From JBCFAY01 sp038562375 (GTDB lineage Bacteria; Bacillota; Clostridia; Christensenellales; CAG-138), in contig JBCFAY010000013.1 in assembly GCA_038562375.1 (NCBI GenBank), forward strand, positions 1 through 64,000: DNA of 64,000 nt, given 5' to 3'. How positions within the stretch are numbered: position 1 is the stretch's first letter; every line of letters starts with the position of its first letter. Both the position numbers and the translations under genes were made by a program. The notes below the pieces were generated by a model. It worked only from the letters and a program-made list of their open reading frames with translations, made no database searches and was not told where the DNA came from. Positions 41,443 through 49,580 of the stretch are shown here, in pieces.

Positions 41443-42153
41443 TTATCCGGTGACCACGCGGTTGGGATAGCGGATCTCAAGCCCGCCGAAGATCACCAGA
41501 CCGCTCAAGTCGATGACGCTCTGCGCGTTCACGTCGGGAATCCCTTTGATGTCTATCCCGCCGAAGGCGCAGGTCAGGCCGTTGCGCGTCACGCGCGCGC
41601 CGCGCGGCACATAGAGCGTGCAGCCGCCGAAAACGACGTTGACCGAGACCGGGCAGAGCGGCTCGGTGCTCTCAAACCCCGTGAGATCGAGGTTTGATCC
41701 GCCGAAGATGTTGACGATCCTCGCGCCGGAGAAGCGCGAGCCCGTGATGATGCGCTCATCCCCGCCGAATATCGCGGTGCTGTCGACGAAGCCTTCGGAG
41801 TTCACCGATGCTTGGGCGCTCGATCTGGCTGCGGCGATGTGGGGCGACGGGATAAAGATCGCGATGCCCACGAGGATGAGCGCTACCGGGAAGAATACGC
41901 CGGCGGGCAGCGGCTCGATCGTCTCGAGGTTCACCAACAGGAAGTAAAGCCCCGCGAGCGCGATGATCAGGCTCCAGAGGTTCACCCTTTTTGCGGAAAG
42001 CATATTGGATAAAGCGATGCCCAATATGGCGGCCGGCCAAACGAGGCTCCAGATCGATATGCCTTCGGGCAGGAACTCGAGCCCCAAAGCGTTGAGAAGC
42101 AGGGCAAGGCCTATAAGAATCACGACAAGACCGAAGGCGTTGAAGCGTTTCAT
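41443..42153 (-). CDS. LiaF-like envelope stress membrane protein
   Basis: The 236-aa protein has four helices in the first 110 residues (the LiaF/DUF5668 membrane domain) and a C-terminal beta-helical domain with repeated IFGG motifs (STAIFGGDERI, VNIFGGSNLDL, VVFGGCTLYV, CAFGGIDIKG, VIFGGLEIRY). These are typical of LiaF/YvqF C-terminal domains, which restrain the LiaRS stress response. No LiaS or LiaR gene is nearby. Confidence 0.8.
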   Translation of the reverse strand: MKRFNAFGLVVILIGLALLLNALGLEFLPEGISIWSLVWPAAILGIALSNMLSAKRVNLWSLIIALAGLYFLLVNLETIEPLPAGVFFPVALILVGIAIFIPSPHIAAARSSAQASVNSEGFVDSTAIFGGDERIITGSRFSGARIVNIFGGSNLDLTGFESTEPLCPVSVNVVFGGCTLYVPRGARVTRNGLTCAFGGIDIKGIPDVNAQSVIDLSGLVIFGGLEIRYPNRVVTG

Positions 42154-42197
42154 CCGTGTATCCGTCCTTTAGCGCAACGTCGCGCATATTTGCGATG

Positions 42198-42226
42198 ATT
42201 ATATCATTTTTCACCAGAGTTGGCAA
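42198..42226 (-). promoter_or_regulatory. promoter of LiaF-like/sortase operon
   Basis: Minus strand: TTGCCA (42226-42221), 17-bp spacer, TATAAT (42203-42198). Confidence 0.7.
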
Positions 42227-42299
42227 TCTTGTGTATCGGCCGCGGCGCGCGCAGGATGGGCGAAACGGACGCTCCGCCGCCCGTTCCCAGCCGTTTTGA

Positions 42300-42329
42300 T
42301 TGACAAAAGAGCCTGTGATACGGTACAAT
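42300..42329 (+). promoter_or_regulatory. promoter of the cys T-box operon
   Basis: TTGACA (42300-42305), 18-bp spacer, TACAAT (42324-42329). Confidence 0.7.
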
Positions 42330-42335
42330 ACAACA

Positions 42336-42669
42336 CGATATCAGAATTGTGAAACAGCGCATAAAATGATGCTAACACATTCTTCATACTGAAAAAGGCA
42401 CACGGGGAAAGAGTATCCCGCGTATCCTCCGGGAAAGAGAAGGGCGGCCGTCGGGCTGGAAGCCGCCTTGCCGGAACAGCGGGAGAAGTGCGTCTCCGGC
42501 CCGCGGTTTATTCCGCGGATGCCCCACGCGGGAAATAGCGTGGCGCGGCCCCGGGCGTTGGAACGGGGAAGGGTATGATTTCATGCCCCGGAAGTGGAGG
42601 CCGAGGCCTCAAGTAGAGTGGAACCGCGAGCAAATTCGTCTCTAAAGGACAGACGGATTTGTTTTTTTA
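42336..42669 (+). promoter_or_regulatory. cysteine T-box riboswitch leader
   Basis: The diagnostic T-box AGAGTGGAACCGCG is at about 42616-42629. A terminator follows (42631-42669): CAAATTCGTCT pairs with AGACGGATTTG, then seven T. Upstream lies a long stem I with an AGTA S-turn (about 42410) and, on the other strand, GAAGTGC (about 42485-42491). The TGC there is the likely specifier codon for cysteine. Uncharged tRNA-Cys would favour the antiterminator and turn on cysE-cysS. Confidence 0.9.
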
Positions 42670-42699
42670 TTCCGGTGTAAAAACGCATAGGCAGGTAAT

Positions 42700-43482
42700 A
42701 TGTTTAAGACATTTCGAAGCGACATACGCTGCATCCTCGAGCGCGACCCCGCCGCGCGCAACGCGCTGGAGGTTTTTCTGTGCTATCCGGGCTTTCACGC
42801 GGTGCGGTGGCATCGCGTCGCGCATTTTTTGCACCGGCACGGCTTCAAGCTGCTTGCGCGGATGATCTCGCAGATCTCGCGCTTCTTTACGGGCATCGAG
42901 ATCCATCCGGGAGCGACGATCGGGCAGAGATTGTTCATCGACCACGGCATGGGCGTGGTGATCGGCGAGACCACTATCATCGGCGACGACGTGACGATCT
43001 ATCAGGGCGTGACGCTCGGCGGCACCGGCAAGGAGGTCGGCAAGCGCCATCCGACGATCGGCAACCGCGTGATGATCTCGAGCGGCGCGAAGGTCTTGGG
43101 GCCGTTCCATGTCGGCGACGGTGCGAAGGTGGGCGCGGGCGCGGTGGTGCTCCGCGAGGTCCCGCCCTGCGCGACTATCGTGGGCGTGCCCGGCCGCGTG
43201 GTCAAGGTCGCCCAATGCCTGCACGAGCAGGACGGCGAGCCCCTGTGCGTCAAGCGGGGCGCCGAATGCCCCGATCAGGAGACCTGCCCCGTGCTCAGGG
43301 ACGATCCGTATGAGCTGTGCACGATACAGGGAGAAGCCCCTTCCGCCGAAGGGAACGGCGTCAACCTCGACCAGGTGGATATGCCCGACCCCGTCGGCGT
43401 GCAGCTTTCGCTCCTTCGGGCGCGGCTCGACCATCTCGAGGCGAAGCTTGAACGGCTTCAGGGCGGCCGCGATCCGGAATAA
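42700..43482 (+). CDS. cysE: serine O-acetyltransferase
   Basis: The 260-aa enzyme makes O-acetylserine, the committed step of cysteine synthesis. A short helical domain precedes the left-handed beta helix (hexapeptide repeats from about residue 68: IEIHPGATIGQRLFIDHGMGVVIGET). The active-site His-Asp pair is in FIDHGMG. The tail beyond residue 170 is unusually long and ends in a coiled coil (LLRARLDHLEAKLERLQ). The gene is the first after the Cys T-box. Confidence 0.93.
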   Translation: MFKTFRSDIRCILERDPAARNALEVFLCYPGFHAVRWHRVAHFLHRHGFKLLARMISQISRFFTGIEIHPGATIGQRLFIDHGMGVVIGETTIIGDDVTIYQGVTLGGTGKEVGKRHPTIGNRVMISSGAKVLGPFHVGDGAKVGAGAVVLREVPPCATIVGVPGRVVKVAQCLHEQDGEPLCVKRGAECPDQETCPVLRDDPYELCTIQGEAPSAEGNGVNLDQVDMPDPVGVQLSLLRARLDHLEAKLERLQGGRDPE

Positions 43483-43608
43483 CGGTATAAGCGGAGGATC
43501 AAACGCGGTTTTGCGCAAAACCCGCTTTTGGGCCGTTTAACCGCGCGCGCAAAGGCGGATACTCATCCTATATGATTTTAGAAACATTTTGCCGCACGGA
43601 GGATAGGG

Positions 43609-45003
43609 ATGCAGATTTACAATACCATGACTCGAACCAAGGAGGAGCTCGTTCCTCAGACGCCCGGCAGGATTGCCATGTACGCGTGCGGACCGACGGT
43701 GTATAATTTCTTCCACATCGGCAACGCGCGGCCGTTCATCGTGTTCGATACGATGCGCCGGTACCTCGAATACATCGGCTACCGGGTGACGTATGTGCAG
43801 AACTTCACGGACATCGACGATAAGATGATCCGCCGCGCCAACGAGGAGGGCGTAACCGTTCAGGAACTGGCCGATCGCTTTATCGCCGAGTATTATAAGG
43901 ACGCGGACGCTCTGGGCGTGCGCCGGGCGACGGTCAATCCGCGCGCGACGGAGCATATCGGCGAAATCATCGAAATCGTCCGGACGCTCGTGGAAAAAGG
44001 GCACGCGTATCCGACGCGGAGCGGGGACGTTTATTTTTCCGTAAGAAGCTTCCCGGGCTACGGCAAGCTTTCGGGGCAGCCCGTGGAGGCGCTCGAGAGC
44101 GGAGCGCGCATCGACCCGTCCGAGGAGAAGCGCGATCCGCTGGATTTCGCGCTCTGGAAGGCTGAAAAGCCCGGCGAGCCGAGCTGGGATTCGCCGTGGG
44201 GCAAGGGCAGGCCGGGCTGGCATATCGAATGCTCGGCCATGAGCATGAGCCTTTTGGGCGGGACGTTCGACATCCACGCGGGCGGGCAGGACCTCATTTT
44301 CCCGCACCACGAGAACGAGATCGCGCAGAGCGAGGCGGCGACCGGCCAACCTTTTGCGCGCTACTGGATGCACAACGGGTATATCAACATCAACAACCAG
44401 AAGATGTCCAAGAGCTTGGGCAACTTCTTCACCGTGCGCGATATCGCTGGGAAATTCGATCTCGAGGCCGTGCGCTTGTTCCTCTTGAGCGCGCAGTACC
44501 GCAACCCGATCAACTTTTCCGCGGAGCTTTTGGAGCAGGCCGCGTCGGGGCTCGAGCGCCTGAGGACCGCGCGCGAACGCCTTCTGGACGCGCTTGCGGC
44601 GGCGGGAGGGGAAACGCCGGAGGATGCCGCGTTCGCCGAACGGATCGAGGAATTCGTGAAGGGGTTCCGCGCGGCGATGGACGACGACCTGAACACCGCG
44701 GACGCTTTGGGCGTGCTCTTCGAGTTTGCGCGGGCGCTGAACGTCTTCGTGAGCGAGCCGCGCGGCAGGACGGTTCTTGAAAGCGCGCTCAAGCGCTGGA
44801 ACGAGCTGACCGACGTGCTGGGCATCTGCGTCGCCGCCAAGGAGGAGGAGCTCCCGCAGGAGGCGCTTTCCCTTCTCGAGGAGCGCGCAAAGGCGCGCGA
44901 GAGCCGTGATTGGGCGAGGGCGGACTCCATCCGCGAACAACTCCGGGAACTGGGGTTCGCGGTGGAAGATTCCAAGGCTGGCGCAAAGCTCAAGCGCATC
45001 TAA
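43609..45003 (+). CDS. cysS: cysteinyl-tRNA synthetase
   Basis: The 464-aa class I synthetase charges tRNA-Cys. The zinc ligand and HIGH motif are in MYACGPTVYNFFHIGNARPF; other zinc ligands are in WHIECSAMS and PHHENE. The KMSKS loop is KMSKSLGNFF. GGAGGA precedes the ATG. The gene follows cysE by 126 bp under the same T-box. Confidence 0.97.
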   Translation: MQIYNTMTRTKEELVPQTPGRIAMYACGPTVYNFFHIGNARPFIVFDTMRRYLEYIGYRVTYVQNFTDIDDKMIRRANEEGVTVQELADRFIAEYYKDADALGVRRATVNPRATEHIGEIIEIVRTLVEKGHAYPTRSGDVYFSVRSFPGYGKLSGQPVEALESGARIDPSEEKRDPLDFALWKAEKPGEPSWDSPWGKGRPGWHIECSAMSMSLLGGTFDIHAGGQDLIFPHHENEIAQSEAATGQPFARYWMHNGYININNQKMSKSLGNFFTVRDIAGKFDLEAVRLFLLSAQYRNPINFSAELLEQAASGLERLRTARERLLDALAAAGGETPEDAAFAERIEEFVKGFRAAMDDDLNTADALGVLFEFARALNVFVSEPRGRTVLESALKRWNELTDVLGICVAAKEEELPQEALSLLEERAKARESRDWARADSIREQLRELGFAVEDSKAGAKLKRI

Positions 45004-45067
45004 AAGCTTCATGCAGAGCCAAACTTTGAACAATATTTAAACATTGGTTTTAGAGCCGTCGCACCGG

Positions 45068-45097
45068 TTGTACTCCGCTGAACCGGTTTGTTATAAT
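45068..45097 (+). promoter_or_regulatory. promoter of membrane protein/sortase B genes
   Basis: TTGTAC (45068-45073), 18-bp spacer, TATAAT (45092-45097). Confidence 0.65.
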
Positions 45098-45158
45098 ACG
45101 CTTGTGCACGAGGGTGCGCCAAAACGCGCCGTTCGCGCCAAAGAAAATGGAGGAATGA

Positions 45159-45557
45159 ATGGATACCTCGTTTTTGGACTTATTCCAGCTTCTCATCGGC
45201 ATTTACCTGGGTTACTGCGCGTTGTTCAACAAGGGAAAGATCTATGAGAACGCCAACGTGAAAGAGGGTAAGGAGAAAGAGTATCGCAAGGTCATGCGCG
45301 TGATGCTGCTCATCCTCAGCCCGATCATCATCGCCGTGGGCGTCCTGGGTCTATCGGGCTTCAACAAGACCTACGGCTATACGCTTTCCACCGTGCTGTG
45401 GGTGCTTTCGCTGGTCTGTTTTGGAGTTTTGATGTTCCTTACGGTGCGCTTGACGGATCGGACCAAGGCCAAGGCGCAAAGCGGCGGCAGCGGCCCGAAG
45501 AAACATCCCGGGTTTGATTTCGATGATGAGGATGAAAATCCGACCGATGGTGAATAA
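45159..45557 (+). CDS. small membrane protein of unknown function
   Basis: The 132-aa protein has three membrane helices (about 5-22, 47-66 and 74-95) and an acidic, Gly-rich cytoplasmic tail (DFDDEDENPTDGE). No family is recognised. It is 50 bp upstream of a sortase B gene and probably cotranscribed, suggesting an envelope-related role. Confidence 0.6.
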   Translation: MDTSFLDLFQLLIGIYLGYCALFNKGKIYENANVKEGKEKEYRKVMRVMLLILSPIIIAVGVLGLSGFNKTYGYTLSTVLWVLSLVCFGVLMFLTVRLTDRTKAKAQSGGSGPKKHPGFDFDDEDENPTDGE

Positions 45558-45607
45558 TTCAAAAGGATCCATCTCCTCACAAACGCGGGATTAGAAAGGG
45601 GTACAAC

Positions 45608-46684
45608 ATGAAACTTCGGATTGGACGCACCGTTGCGTTGCTGCTGACGCTGATGACTGTCCTGGCGTGCTTTATCGGCGCCGTGAGCGCGTCCGCGCTC
45701 GGGACGGGCCTTGCGGACATCACGCCGCCGCCCAGCAACAGCGGAACGGGAACGGGAACGGGTTCCGGGACGACGCCTACCGTCATTTACGGGAAAATCG
45801 CCAACGTCAACTCGTACGTGAACTTCCGCTCGAAGGCGAGCAACACGGCCGCCCGGGTCAGCGGATGCGCAAAGATCAACAAGGGCGAGACCGTCGAGGT
45901 GCTTGAAACCCTCAGCGGCTGGTACAAGGTAAAATACGGCGCATACACCGGATACGTCAGCTCGGCCTACCTGCAGCTGACCTCGGCGCCGAACAACAAC
46001 TCCGGCAACTCCGGCAATTCCGGCAGCTCCGGCAATTCCGGCACCGGTACGATCGGCAGCAGCGGCACCCAGGCGATATTGACCAGCGCCGATCAGCAGA
46101 AGGTCGCCGCGATCCCGACCGCCCTCGCGAACGCCAAATCGACCAACAGCGACGTGCGCGGCTGGATTTACGTTCCGGGCACAAACGTCAACTACCCGGT
46201 CCTCTACGGCAAGAACTTCTTTTACGCGGACCACAATATCAATAAAAAGAGCGAAACCCGCGGTTCGATCTATACGTACACCAACGCGATGACGTCGATC
46301 ACCACGATCTCCGGCCATAACTCCCGCAGCTCCGGCACCATGTTCCACGAGCTGCACAAGTGGCAGGACGCTTTGCTCAAGAACAAGAATTCCAACAGGA
46401 TCTGCTACATTTCGATGGGCGGCTTCACCAAGTGGGAAGTGTTCGCGATGTACGAGGTTCCCAAGGACGAACCCAAAACCACCGAGCGCATCAACACGCT
46501 CAACTACGACCTGACCGGCTCGCAGAAGCAGGCGTGGATCGACCATCAGATCGCGCGTTCCCAGATTAACTTCGGTGCGTCGGTAAGCGCCGGCGAGCAG
46601 ATCATCGTCCTGATGACCTGCGGCGACACCTATTACAAGGTTTCCAACGGCCGCCTCTACATCTTCCTCCGCGCGGTCGGATAA
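45608..46684 (+). CDS. secreted class B sortase with SH3 domain
   Basis: A signal peptide (1-30) precedes a Gly/Thr linker, a bacterial SH3 domain (about 60-125; VNFRSKASNTAARVSG...WYKVKYGAYTGYVSS) and an SrtB-type domain (180-358). The triad is visible: His in TISGHNSRSSGTMFHEL, Cys in VLMTCGDTYY, Arg in GRLYIFLR. Fusion of a wall-binding SH3 domain to a sortase is unusual but recurs in the next gene. The substrate is unknown. GAAAGGGG precedes the ATG. Confidence 0.85.
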   Translation: MKLRIGRTVALLLTLMTVLACFIGAVSASALGTGLADITPPPSNSGTGTGTGSGTTPTVIYGKIANVNSYVNFRSKASNTAARVSGCAKINKGETVEVLETLSGWYKVKYGAYTGYVSSAYLQLTSAPNNNSGNSGNSGSSGNSGTGTIGSSGTQAILTSADQQKVAAIPTALANAKSTNSDVRGWIYVPGTNVNYPVLYGKNFFYADHNINKKSETRGSIYTYTNAMTSITTISGHNSRSSGTMFHELHKWQDALLKNKNSNRICYISMGGFTKWEVFAMYEVPKDEPKTTERINTLNYDLTGSQKQAWIDHQIARSQINFGASVSAGEQIIVLMTCGDTYYKVSNGRLYIFLRAVG

Positions 46685-46766
46685 TGGCTTTCAACGTTGC
46701 CGGGCTCGGCCCGCGCAACGCTCAAAGGACGAGGGCGTCGGCATTGCCGGCGCCCTCGCTGATATA

Positions 46767-46853
46767 TCGAGAAAGTGGAGACCCGCTTTCTCGAGGTTCA
46801 CCGCGAAAGCCGCCGCGACAGATTACGCGTTCGCGGAATCTGTCGCGGCGGCT
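46767..46853 (+). repeat. two hairpins, possible third copy of the structured repeat
   Basis: A 9-bp hairpin TCGAGAAAG/CTTTCTCGA (46767-46794) is followed by GAGGTTCACCGCG and a perfect 17-bp stem (46808-46824/46837-46853). In orientation opposite to copies 1 and 2, it shares the TTCACC linker and CTGTCGCGGCGGCT with copy 1. The 11-bp TCATTTTGCG hairpin is missing. Confidence 0.5.
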
Positions 46854-47020
46854 GGCTATGATAAACCATACCCGAACAGGTCTGTGTACGGTGGGTTATT
46901 TGTTGCCCGCCAAAACACGGAGCGTTTTATTCAAAAATTATTAACAGGTGTATTGTAGTAAAACTGGCAGAATCATGGTAAAATCCCAATAGAAAAGGGA
47001 ACGCGGAAAGGGGTATGCAA

Positions 47021-47860
47021 ATGAAAAGAAAAATTCTATCCGGCATAGTGCTTATGCTCGTGCTCATGATGCTCTTCACGATGTTTGCGAGCATGGCAAG
47101 CGCGGCGACCATGTTGAAGGTTACCACCACGACGTATCTTTCCAAATCGATGAGCACCAGCGCGAAGGATCGCATCATGAAGGTGACCAAGGGCAGCCTT
47201 GTAACGCAGATCGCGACCGGCAAAACCTATTATAAGGTCAACTACGGCGGCAAGGAAGGCTACATCAAAAAGTCGTATCTGACCAGCAGCTACGGCTACG
47301 GTGCGATCGGCGCGATCAAGATCGACGGCACGAAGGTCGATTACAAGGTCACCATCGGCAACGACAACAAGTACTACATGAACTATACGTCCCAGGATAA
47401 AAAATCTTCGGGCGGCGCGATCTTCGCGGATTTCCGCAACATCGACGCGAAGCGGCGCAGCAACCTGATCCTCTACGGCCACAACATGAAGAACGGCACG
47501 ATGTTTGCCACGCTGCACAAGTATGAGGATCCCGCCTTCTTTGCGGCGAATCAGACGGTGAAGCTCTCTCTCAACGGCGGAATGGGCATGCCCAAGGGCG
47601 AGTATACCTTCACGATTTTCGCGCAGGGCGAATTCCTGCTCGACAGCGATCTTAATCCGTGGCGCACGCAGTTTACCGATTCGCTCGACTTCAGGAACCA
47701 CATCCAGTCGATCTACAACTACTGCAAGGCGCAGGGCTTCAACGTTTCGAGCACCGCTCCGACGAATGCCCAGCAGATCCTTACGCTCTCGACCTGCGTG
47801 CTCCCGCGCAGCACCGCGAAGCGTTACCTCGTGTTCGCTTACATGAATCAGGCGCTCTAA
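47021..47860 (+). CDS. secreted class B sortase with SH3-like domain, second
   Basis: The 279-aa protein has a signal peptide (1-29), an SH3-like domain (33-85; YYKVNYGGKEGYIKKSYL) and an SrtB-like domain. The triad is His in LILYGHNMKNGTMF, Cys in LTLSTCVLPR and Arg in AKRYLVFAYM. It is a paralogue of the preceding sortase with a shorter linker. ATG 47021 fits AAAGGGG better than the ATG six bases upstream. Confidence 0.82.
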   Translation: MKRKILSGIVLMLVLMMLFTMFASMASAATMLKVTTTTYLSKSMSTSAKDRIMKVTKGSLVTQIATGKTYYKVNYGGKEGYIKKSYLTSSYGYGAIGAIKIDGTKVDYKVTIGNDNKYYMNYTSQDKKSSGGAIFADFRNIDAKRRSNLILYGHNMKNGTMFATLHKYEDPAFFAANQTVKLSLNGGMGMPKGEYTFTIFAQGEFLLDSDLNPWRTQFTDSLDFRNHIQSIYNYCKAQGFNVSSTAPTNAQQILTLSTCVLPRSTAKRYLVFAYMNQAL

Positions 47861-47898
47861 ACCGAGGGCGCCAATCAAAACCGCATACCGAAACAATG

Positions 47899-47926
47899 AA
47901 AAGTCCGGGGCTCCCGGACTTTTTTA
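47899..47926 (+). terminator. terminator of the sortase region
   Basis: AAAAGTCCGG/CCGGACTTTT hairpin followed by a T-run. Confidence 0.9.
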
Positions 47927-47996
47927 TTACTTGTGAAAAAAATTACAATTGGTATATCAGTTAGAAATTTAACAGACTTTTAGGCCATTTTTCGGG

Positions 47997-48025
47997 TTTA
48001 CGAGTAGAAAAAAATGATGTATAAT
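47997..48025 (+). promoter_or_regulatory. gcv operon promoter
   Basis: TTTACG (47997-48002), 17-bp spacer, TATAAT (48020-48025). The leader is only about 25 nt, so no glycine riboswitch fits here. Confidence 0.65.
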
Positions 48026-48057
48026 GACCATTAAATAAATATGGAGGTGCATCTTTT

Positions 48058-49137
48058 ATGGATACACTTAAACATACGCCATTATATAACTTGCATGTCG
48101 AGCAGGGCGGAAAGGTCATCGATTTCGGCGGTTGGGCGCTGCCGGTGCAATATTCTTCCATCCTTGCCGAGCACAAGGCCGTACGCGAGTGCGCGGGGCT
48201 TTTCGACGTTTCGCATATGGGCGAGGTCGTGGTGCAAGGCGGCGGCGCGTATGATTTCCTCCAAAAGGTGCTCACGAATGATATCGAGAGCATGGTTCCC
48301 GGCCGCTGCCGCTATTCGGCGATGTGCTATGAGGACGGCGGAACGGTGGACGATATCCTCGTGTGCATGTACGCGAGGGATCACTATCTGCTGGTCGTCA
48401 ACGCGTCCAATACGGATAAGGATTTTGAGTGGCTTAAGAGCAATGTTTTCGGGGATGTTAAGCTTGAGAATCAGTCCGCCGCGTGGGGCCAGCTCGCGCT
48501 CCAGGGCCCGCGCTTCATGGAGGTTCTCGAGAACGCGAAGGTCGGCGAGGTGCCCGCGAAATACTACACCTTCGTGCCTGAGTCGACCGTCGGCGGGATT
48601 CCCTGCATGATCGCGCGAACGGGGTATACCGGCGAAGCCGGCGTTGAAATCTACTGCAAGGCGGAGGATACCGCCGCGATCTACAAGGCGCTTCTGTCCG
48701 CGGGCGAACCCGTGGGTATGCTGCCGTGCGGCCTGGGCGCGCGCGATACGCTGCGCTTTGAGGCATCGATGCCGCTCTACGGGCATGAGCTTTCCAAGGA
48801 CATCACGCCGCTCGAATGCGGGATCGGCTTCGCCGTCAAGCTTGAGAAGCCCTCGTTCATCGGCAAGGAAGCGCTTCTGAAGCCGCTCAAGCGGGTTCGC
48901 ATCGGCCTGAAGCTGACCGATCGCGGCGTCGCGCGCGAGCATAGCGACGTATATGCTGGCGATAAGCTGATCGGGTTCGTCACCTCCGGCGGCGTGGCTC
49001 CCACGCTGGGCGGCAACTATGCGATGGCGCTGATCGATATCGCTTACGAGGGGAACACCGAGTTTGAAATCGATGTTCGCGGCCGCAGGATCGGCGCACA
49101 GAAGGCGGAGATGCCGTTCTATAAGCGCGCAAAATAA
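48058..49137 (+). CDS. gcvT: glycine cleavage T protein (aminomethyltransferase)
   Basis: The 359-aa enzyme moves the methylene of aminomethyl-H to tetrahydrofolate, releasing ammonia. The start HTPLYNLHVEQGGKVIDFGGWALPVQYSS and FDVSHMGEVVV are family hallmarks, as is GYTGEAGVEIY. GGAGGTG precedes the ATG. It is the first of four gcv genes; the lpd/gcvL gene for the L protein is elsewhere. Confidence 0.97.
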   Translation: MDTLKHTPLYNLHVEQGGKVIDFGGWALPVQYSSILAEHKAVRECAGLFDVSHMGEVVVQGGGAYDFLQKVLTNDIESMVPGRCRYSAMCYEDGGTVDDILVCMYARDHYLLVVNASNTDKDFEWLKSNVFGDVKLENQSAAWGQLALQGPRFMEVLENAKVGEVPAKYYTFVPESTVGGIPCMIARTGYTGEAGVEIYCKAEDTAAIYKALLSAGEPVGMLPCGLGARDTLRFEASMPLYGHELSKDITPLECGIGFAVKLEKPSFIGKEALLKPLKRVRIGLKLTDRGVAREHSDVYAGDKLIGFVTSGGVAPTLGGNYAMALIDIAYEGNTEFEIDVRGRRIGAQKAEMPFYKRAK

Positions 49138-49198
49138 TTGAAAAACCAGCCGTTAGGGCAAATAATAATGAAGCAATAATTTTAGGAGGATCAATCAA

Positions 49199-49576
49199 AT
49201 GACACCCGCAGATCGCAAGTACACCAAGGAACATGAGTGGATTCAGGTAGAGGGCAACACCGCGAAGGTCGGCATTTCGTTCCACGCGCAGGAAGCGCTG
49301 GGCGACATCGTGTTTGTCGAGCTGCCCGCGGTGGGCGACAGCTTTGAGCGCGGCGATTCCATCGCGGTGGTGGAGTCCGTCAAAGCGGTTTCAAACATTT
49401 ACACCTCCGTAGCGGGCAAGATCGTCGAAGTCAACGAGGCGCTCGACGCGCAGCCCGAGCTTCTCAACGAGGATCCGTATGCGAATTTTATCGCGGCGTT
49501 CGAGATCAGCTCCATCGCCGAGGAAGACCTGATGAGCGCGTCCGAGTATGATGCGTTCGTCGCCGCGGGGGCATAA
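49199..49576 (+). CDS. gcvH: glycine cleavage H protein
   Basis: The 125-aa lipoyl carrier shuttles the aminomethyl group among P, T and L. The lipoyl lysine is in VVESVKAVSNIYT; EHEWIQVEGNTAKVGIS and GDIVFVELPAVG are typical. It lies between gcvT and gcvPA; GGAGG is upstream. Confidence 0.97.
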   Translation: MTPADRKYTKEHEWIQVEGNTAKVGISFHAQEALGDIVFVELPAVGDSFERGDSIAVVESVKAVSNIYTSVAGKIVEVNEALDAQPELLNEDPYANFIAAFEISSIAEEDLMSASEYDAFVAAGA

Positions 49577-49580
49577 CGCG

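Noticed and set aside
47860..48057. Glycine riboswitch ahead of gcvT
   Set aside because: The promoter leaves only about 25 nt of leader and no conserved aptamer motifs are visible.
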